From Acutalibacter sp. (GTDB lineage: Bacteria > Bacillota > Clostridia > Oscillospirales > Acutalibacteraceae): a stretch of DNA of 64,000 nt. Positions within the stretch are counted from its first letter, which is position 1, and each line of letters begins with the position of its first letter. The position numbers and the translations under genes are program-made. Shown one piece after another: positions 59,818 to 64,000 of this stretch. The stretch covers positions 62,001-126,000 of the forward strand of contig JAHHRN010000007.1 of assembly GCA_020025775.1 (NCBI GenBank), given 5' to 3'. Below the pieces are notes generated by a model. It made no database searches, was not told where the DNA came from, and saw only the letters and a list, made by a program, of their open reading frames with translations.

Positions 59818-60465
59818 TTACTTTTGAATCCAGTCAGCCAATGCAGTAGCAAGTTGTGCATGCCCTTTTTTCGTCAGGTGCATACAGTCATAGTTATTAA
59901 ATTCGGCTATGCCTTGCGCATCCAAGAAGGCACAGCCTTGTGCCTTACAGACGCTCTCAAATTTTTCGGCAAGTCCTCTGGATTTTTCGGCACAGGTTAC
60001 ACCCATGGCCTCGCCTTCGGGTATTTTATTTAACCCTTCTCCGATATGAGGGGGCGCAACCACCAGAATGTGCGGCTCTCCGTTTCGCCAGCACATGGTG
60101 CTTTTGGCTTTCATCACAAGCCTTTCCATTCCAATGCCGATACAGGCTGCGTTGACGCCCAAACGGTCTTTGGTATCGTTGGTGCCAAGCATAATAATCA
60201 AAAGATCCACAGGCTCGTGACTCATCAATGTGGAATAGATTACATCAATTCCTGCCATGCATTCGTGTAAGGGATCGTCAAAGACGGTTGTACGACCGCT
60301 TAACCCCTCTTCCAATACCAAATATTCATCGCCCAGTTTCTTTTGTAAGAGGCAGGTCCACCGTTCCTCTTCATTAAATCGATTGCCACCGTCAGCACAG
60401 TCGGACGGAACGGCACAGTAACCGTGTGTGTTTGAGTCCCCAAAGCAAACAATATGTTTTTTCAT
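59818..60465 (-). CDS. SGNH/GDSL family hydrolase
   Basis: 215 residues. Block I FGDSNTHGYC (nucleophile Ser), block II GLSGRTT, block III GTNDTK and block V DCMHLTKKGHAQLA with the Asp-x-x-His pair. Such esterases remove acetyl groups from sugars or act as arylesterases. Convergent with the sialidase, it could be a sialic-acid O-acetylesterase, but that is inference from position. No signal peptide. Confidence 0.88.
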   Translation of the reverse strand: MKKHIVCFGDSNTHGYCAVPSDCADGGNRFNEEERWTCLLQKKLGDEYLVLEEGLSGRTTVFDDPLHECMAGIDVIYSTLMSHEPVDLLIIMLGTNDTKDRLGVNAACIGIGMERLVMKAKSTMCWRNGEPHILVVAPPHIGEGLNKIPEGEAMGVTCAEKSRGLAEKFESVCKAQGCAFLDAQGIAEFNNYDCMHLTKKGHAQLATALADWIQK

Positions 60466-60763
60466 AGAATCAATCCTTCGTATACGATTTTATTTTATAT
60501 TGACGCAGTGTTTATACTTGCAGACAATGTAGCTTGGCAATATTCAAAAAGCCAATAAATAGTTTTTTGCTTATAAGAATATTATAACAGGAAGAAATTT
60601 AATTTACAATATGTATACGAAGCGGAACATAGCGTCCATTTTTGTTGACGGATGACGGAATACCTCAAAGATTTGCAATATAAACGCTCCTACTTGACCG
60701 ATAGGTATTTCGTGCGAGCCTTTTAGTATCTATAATTTGGCTCTTAGGGTCGAATCTGTTTTA

Positions 60764-60820
60764 GAGCAAAAAAATAACAGATACACGAAAGTGTATCTGT
60801 TATTGGTACGCCGGAAGGGT
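60764..60820 (-). repeat. Copy 1 of a terminator plus tRNA-Arg 3'-end repeat
   Basis: A terminator hairpin (AACAGATACAC / GTGTATCTGTT) joined to GGTACGCCGGAAGGG, the 3' end of the tRNA-Arg at 61230. It matches the genuine copy at 61190-61246 over about 56 bases with one mismatch in the hairpin loop. Confidence 0.85.
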
Positions 60821-61005
60821 AGGGAGAACAATCATCTCGAACCCACCCGCAGCTATAATTTAGAAAACAGTGGAACGCGACGCCCTAAAAACAGTCAAGT
60901 AAAAGCTTGTACCGTGCATAAAAAGTGGTTGTTATTTCTGTGTTCATGCGAATTTCGTGCGGATGTTATCCGCCGGACTTTCGAATTCCTTCCGCCTTTG
61001 TGAAT

Positions 61006-61062
61006 ATAAAAAAACAAGAGATACGAAAAATCGTATCTCTTGTTTTGGTACGCCGGAAGGGA
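61006..61062 (-). repeat. Copy 2 of the tRNA-Arg 3'-end repeat, different terminator
   Basis: GGTACGCCGGAAGGG again, attached to a different hairpin (AACAAGAGATACGA / TCGTATCTCTTGTT) ending in a minus-strand T-run. Confidence 0.8.
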
Positions 61063-61180
61063 TGTGCCTTTGCTTCGCAAATGCACCATTCTCGCAGTAG
61101 AACTGCTCGAACCTTTTCGCTGAAAACGATTCACCGAATCGTTTTCTTAACGCTCAAACCCTCTCAGGGTTCGAATCCCT
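61063..61180. repeat. Row of four small perfect hairpins
   Basis: Between repeat copies 2 and 3 lie successive stems: GTGC-TTTGC / GCAAA-GCAC (61064-61086), GCAGT / ACTGC (near 61096), AAAACGATTC / GAATCGTTTT (near 61124) and AACCCT / AGGGTT overlapping GGGTTCGAATCCC, a T-arm-like stem. No gene is evident here. Confidence 0.55.
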
Positions 61181-61193
61181 TTGTAATTTGAGC

Positions 61194-61229
61194 AAAAAAA
61201 TAACAGATACACCAAAGTGTATCTGTTAT
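61194..61229 (-). terminator. Terminator of tRNA-Arg (ACG)
   Basis: Stem AATAACAGATACAC / GTGTATCTGTTATT with minus-strand T-run, immediately after the tRNA 3' end. Confidence 0.9.
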
Positions 61230-61306
61230 TGGTACGCCGGAAGGGATTCGAACCCCCGACCTTTTGGTTCGTAGCCAAACACTCTATCCAGCTGAGCTAC
61301 CGGCGC
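61230..61306 (-). tRNA. tRNA-Arg (ACG)
   Basis: 77 nt with encoded CCA. Acceptor GCGCCGG / CCGGCGT, D-arm AGCTCAGCTGGATAGAGT, anticodon stem TTTGG / CCAAA with loop CTACGAA (anticodon ACG), T-arm TCGGGGGTTCGAATCCC. Its last 15-16 bases are the repeated segment seen at 60804 and 61046. Confidence 0.95.
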
Positions 61307-61480
61307 ATGCAGATTAGAACGTTGCGCTCTTTTCGACTGCCGTAGTATCATACCACCGAATAGTGCTTTTGTCAATAAGTTTTTGAAAAGAATTTTAATT
61401 TTTTTCAAAAAACAGGTTCTCTTTGCAAATTTTGGTGTTCGGTGGTATTCTAGTACATATATTTTAGATTTCAAAAGGCG

Positions 61481-62356
61481 GTGGATGATTTGCGTTTAGG
61501 TCTTATAGATGTTGGCGGCGGTTTGCGCGGCATTTACGGTGCAGGTGTTTTGGATCGTTGCTTGGAAGATAAGGTACAATTTGACCTGTGTATCGGCGTT
61601 TCGGCGGGCAGTGCGAATACGGCTTCCTTTTTAGCCGGTCAAAAGGGCAGAAATTATCGTTTCTATATTGATTATGCCAAACGTAAGGATTACATGAGCT
61701 TCCGCAATTTTCTGCGAGACGGTTCTTACCTCGGCCTTTCCTATATATATGGTATCTTGAGCAATGCCGACGGCGAAGACCCCTTGGATTTTGCGGCGAT
61801 TTGCAAAAATCCCGCGCGTTGGCTGATTGTTTCTACCGAAGCCGAAACGGGTAAGCCTTATTATTTCGAGAAAACCGATATGAAGCAGGATAATTACACC
61901 CCCCTCATGGCGTCCTGCTGTATTCCGGGTGTGAATAAGCCGGTGAAAAAGGACGGGGTATTATATTTTGACGGCGGCCTTTCCGACCCCATGCCGATTG
62001 AAAAGGCATTGGCTTGCGGCTGTGACCGACTGGTGGTTATTCTGACGAAGCCCTTGGGTGAATTGGAAAACGCAAAGAGCGACGCACTTCTCGCGAAGCT
62101 CCTGCCCAAGAAATACCCGAAAATCTCCGAACAGCTTTTGCACCGCACGGAACATTACAACCATTCCCTGCGCCGTGCTATGGAACTGCAAAAGGAGGGG
62201 AAGGCGTTACTTATTGCGCCGCAGGATATTGCAGGGTTAAAAACGCTCACGCGCGACAACTCCGCACTCCATAGACTCTATGAAATGGGCATGGAGGACG
62301 GCAAACAGGTGGCACAGTGGCTTTCGTCTTTCTCTAATTGTGAACAAAACCTGTAA
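61481..62356 (+). CDS. Patatin-like phospholipase
   Basis: 291 residues if the GTG at 61481 is used; a TTG nine bases later has better spacing from GGCGG. Oxyanion GGGLRG (about residues 13-18), nucleophile GVSAGS and the catalytic Asp in YFDGGLSDP are present. The fold corresponds to the YjjU/RssA-like bacterial patatins (about 290 residues). Presumably cytosolic lipase acting on phospholipids. Single gene. Confidence 0.92.
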   Translation: MDDLRLGLIDVGGGLRGIYGAGVLDRCLEDKVQFDLCIGVSAGSANTASFLAGQKGRNYRFYIDYAKRKDYMSFRNFLRDGSYLGLSYIYGILSNADGEDPLDFAAICKNPARWLIVSTEAETGKPYYFEKTDMKQDNYTPLMASCCIPGVNKPVKKDGVLYFDGGLSDPMPIEKALACGCDRLVVILTKPLGELENAKSDALLAKLLPKKYPKISEQLLHRTEHYNHSLRRAMELQKEGKALLIAPQDIAGLKTLTRDNSALHRLYEMGMEDGKQVAQWLSSFSNCEQNL

Positions 62357-62364
62357 ATTTCATA

Positions 62365-62415
62365 AGAAAACCCGAGACTCGAAGCGCTTTTTGTGCGTTT
62401 CGGGTCTTTTTTTAC
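62365..62415 (+). terminator. Terminator after the patatin gene
   Basis: Outer stem AAACCCGA / TCGGGTCTT with inner GCGC-type pairing and T-run. Confidence 0.7.
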
Positions 62416-62497
62416 CAGTTTTCCGGATATTTTTTCGCTGAATTTGTTCATAGTATAACAACTTTGTGAACAAACAAAAAAACCTATAATTAAAATA

Positions 62498-62525
62498 TTG
62501 ACTATTAGTCATTTTGTGCTAAAAT
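62498..62525 (+). promoter_or_regulatory. Promoter of the alpha/beta hydrolase-TetR operon
   Basis: TTGACT, 16-base spacer, TAAAAT; overlaps operator 1. Confidence 0.55.
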
Positions 62526-62557
62526 GGTAGCTGTAAGATAAAAATGACTATCGGTCA
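62499..62557 (+). promoter_or_regulatory. Pair of TetR-like operators
   Basis: TGACTATTAGTCA at 62499-62511 and TGACTATCGGTCA at 62545-62557: 13-base sites with TGAC/GTCA arms, identical in 11 of 13 positions, 46 bases apart. They flank the promoter of the hydrolase gene, whose operon includes a TetR gene. Confidence 0.65.
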
Positions 62558-62662
62558 TTTTGAGAATTTGCATAAAGCCGAAAGCGTGGCATATAGTGCA
62601 AAGGGGTCTTTACTGAAAGTCTATGATCGACAAAAAGAAAAAGAGAAAGGTAGTGTGTTCTA

Positions 62663-63592
62663 ATGATAGAGTATGCAGAGTATTTTTTCCCTTCTTCCGA
62701 CAAAGAAACAAGCATTCACGTAAATACCTGGAAGCCGGATGGCGAGGTGCGTGGCGTGGTACAGATTGTGCACGGCGTTGCAGAGTACGGTTTCCGATAT
62801 GACCGCTTTGCACGTTTCCTTGCAGATCACGGTTTCTTCGTAGTAGCCGATGATCATTTGGGGCACGGCAAGTCACAAAAGAAAGATGCACCGCCGCTTT
62901 ACTTCGGCGAAAAAGACGGCTGGTGGTATGTGGTTGACGATTTATTGAAAATCCAGGAGGATACAAAGGCAAAATATCCCGATAAACCTTATATTCTGTT
63001 TGGACATTCCATGGGTTCTTTCCTTTCGAGAAGCTTCCTCATTCGCTATCCGGGCAAGGTAGATGCCTGCATCCTTTGCGGCACTGGATTCCCTTCTGCG
63101 CCGGTAATTCTCGGCGGCAAAATCGTCTCCGGCTTGGAAATCCTTCGTCTTGGCAAAAAAGGTTACAGCAAATTTGCTGACAACTTAGCGTTCGGGGCCT
63201 ACAACAAGAAATTCGCACCGAACAGAACGCCGGTGGATTGGGTATCGAAGAGCGTGGAAAATGTGGATGCCTATATGGCAGACCCCATGTGCGGTGGCAA
63301 TGCTTCTCTCGGACTTTTCCGAGATATGTTAACCGGTCTTTCTTATATTACGAAGCAAAAGAATATTGAAAAAATGAACAAAGAACAGCCCATCTTCTTT
63401 ATAGCGGGCGATCAAGATCCCGTTGGCGATATGGGCGAGGGCGTGAAAAAAGCCGCCGAACGTTTCAAACAGGCAGGCTTGCGTGATGTAGAGATGAAAC
63501 TCTATAAAAACCTTCGCCATGAACTTTTAAATGAAGCAGAATATGAAGAGGTTCAAAACGATATCCTGACTTGGATAGAAAGGAAAATCTAA
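62663..63592 (+). CDS. Alpha/beta hydrolase (monoacylglycerol lipase-like)
   Basis: 309 residues. Serine hydrolase with HGVAEYGFRY (oxyanion HG), HLGHGKS, nucleophile elbow LFGHSMGS, Asp in AGDQDPVGDMG and His in NLRHELLNE. Similar to monoacylglycerol lipases and lysophospholipases. No signal peptide. It precedes a TetR gene by about 30 bases and two TetR-like operators sit upstream, so its expression is probably induced by lipid-like effector. Confidence 0.9.
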   Translation: MIEYAEYFFPSSDKETSIHVNTWKPDGEVRGVVQIVHGVAEYGFRYDRFARFLADHGFFVVADDHLGHGKSQKKDAPPLYFGEKDGWWYVVDDLLKIQEDTKAKYPDKPYILFGHSMGSFLSRSFLIRYPGKVDACILCGTGFPSAPVILGGKIVSGLEILRLGKKGYSKFADNLAFGAYNKKFAPNRTPVDWVSKSVENVDAYMADPMCGGNASLGLFRDMLTGLSYITKQKNIEKMNKEQPIFFIAGDQDPVGDMGEGVKKAAERFKQAGLRDVEMKLYKNLRHELLNEAEYEEVQNDILTWIERKI

Positions 63593-63624
63593 AACGGGAA
63601 ATATATATAAAAGAGGCAGTGATA

Positions 63625-64000
63625 ATGACCAAACGTAATCAAAAGAAAACGCAAAAATTCGACAGCCTTATTGCGGCGGCTTTCGACTTGTTTGAAAAAA
63701 AAGAAATCGCGGCGGTTTCGATTGATGAGATTGTGCAAAAGGCAGGCGTAGCAAAAGGAACCTTTTACCTGTACTTTCATAACAAGCCGGATTTAATTGG
63801 TAAACTGATTCTGAAAAAGGCCTCGGAATATTTAAGCGAAGAGGGCGTACAGCCCGAAATTACAACCGAAGCGGAATTTAATGTTTCTACGCAAAAATAT
63901 CTCGATTATTTAACCGATTTCTTAGAGAACAATCCGACACTCACCAAGCTGATCGACAAAAACGTGCATCTTTGTGTGCACGCGGTTCTCGAAAATACCG
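63625..64000 (+). CDS. TetR/AcrR family regulator, 5' part
   Basis: First 125 codons; the gene runs off the window. The N-terminal helix-turn-helix is clear: FDSLIAAAFDLFEKKEIAAVSIDEI then VQKAGVAKGTFYLYFHNKPDLI. A ligand-binding helical domain begins afterwards. GAGGCAG is 8 bases upstream of the ATG. Most likely represses its own operon through the sites at 62499-62557. Confidence 0.92.
   Translation, partial: MTKRNQKKTQKFDSLIAAAFDLFEKKEIAAVSIDEIVQKAGVAKGTFYLYFHNKPDLIGKLILKKASEYLSEEGVQPEITTEAEFNVSTQKYLDYLTDFLENNPTLTKLIDKNVHLCVHAVLENT

Noticed and set aside
60764..61246. CRISPR array
   Set aside because: Only three repeats, unequal spacing, and the repeat is plainly the tRNA-Arg 3' end with a terminator.

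Overview
The window reads as a chromosomal segment of an anaerobic, low-to-moderate G+C Gram-positive bacterium, most likely class Clostridia (Oscillospiraceae/Ruminococcaceae-like). Supporting features are the dnaX-ybaB-recR-smpB-ssrA cluster with a small SRP RNA beside it, a SCIFF ranthipeptide with its radical-SAM maturase, a PdaA-type sporulation deacetylase, an FHA-FtsW/RodA-PBP operon, NSS and NhaC sodium-coupled transporters, and pyruvate formate-lyase fermentation. GH20 hexosaminidase, sialidase and L-fucose genes point to use of host or mucin-type glycans, so a gut habitat is inferred. No phage, transposase or CRISPR array was seen.

Layout. 1-4.4 kb, minus strand: 5' part of a NUDIX gene, tmRNA, smpB, recR, ybaB/ebfC, dnaX, SRP RNA. 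4.5-9.7 kb, plus: GH20 hexosaminidase, glycerol kinase, a zinc-ribbon membrane protein, malic enzyme. 9.9-15.1 kb, plus: two ABC modules, one a bacteriocin-associated-type permease plus ATPase with an unknown membrane-anchored protein, the other a GntR/YtrA-regulated ATPase plus permease whose perfect operator overlaps a consensus promoter. 15.1-17.8 kb, minus: an unknown protein with a possible EF-Tu-domain-2-like segment, then the SCIFF maturase and its 51-residue precursor. 17.9-24.8 kb: Orn/Lys/Arg decarboxylase and an AraC regulator, divergent from the L-fucose operon fucI-kinase-fucU-fucA. 24.8-31.4 kb: XRE-controlled membrane/exported protein pair, trmL, pdaA-like gene, DUF4832-type protein, M28 peptidase, small XRE/partner pair. 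31.6-39.3 kb: acyl-CoA synthetase, AIM24-like protein, a TrpXYZ-type ABC transporter divergent from a LysR gene, a degraded gene remnant, a lipoprotein. 39.4-46.5 kb: tRNA-Gln, tRNA-His, tRNA-Arg, NSS transporter, PBP, FtsW/RodA, twin-FHA protein, NhaC antiporter. 46.7-52.3 kb: an orphan leader-like transcript, then the shikimate operon aroB-aroA-aroC-chorismate mutase-aroE/aroK fusion-aroQ. 52.8-56.1 kb: pyruvate formate-lyase operon. 56.9-64 kb: EEP-family phosphatase/nuclease, sialidase, SGNH hydrolase, tRNA-Arg with repeated 3' ends, patatin, alpha/beta hydrolase and a TetR gene cut by the window edge.

The most striking locus is the pyruvate formate-lyase operon (52818-56126). The catalytic subunit stops at 684 residues, just before the glycyl-radical domain. 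That domain is a separate 80-residue gene. Between them lies a 61-residue Cys/His-rich protein whose N-terminal half resembles the start of the glycyl-radical domain but lacks the radical loop. The activase follows. This looks like a naturally split PFL with an extra, apparently undescribed small partner.

Other points of interest: three copies of a tRNA-Arg 3' end joined to a terminator hairpin (att-like scars), a leader-peptide/terminator transcript with no downstream gene, a coding-like remnant upstream of aroB that may be an interspersed repeat, and an ABC module resembling lactococcin-972-type export systems with no recognisable bacteriocin.
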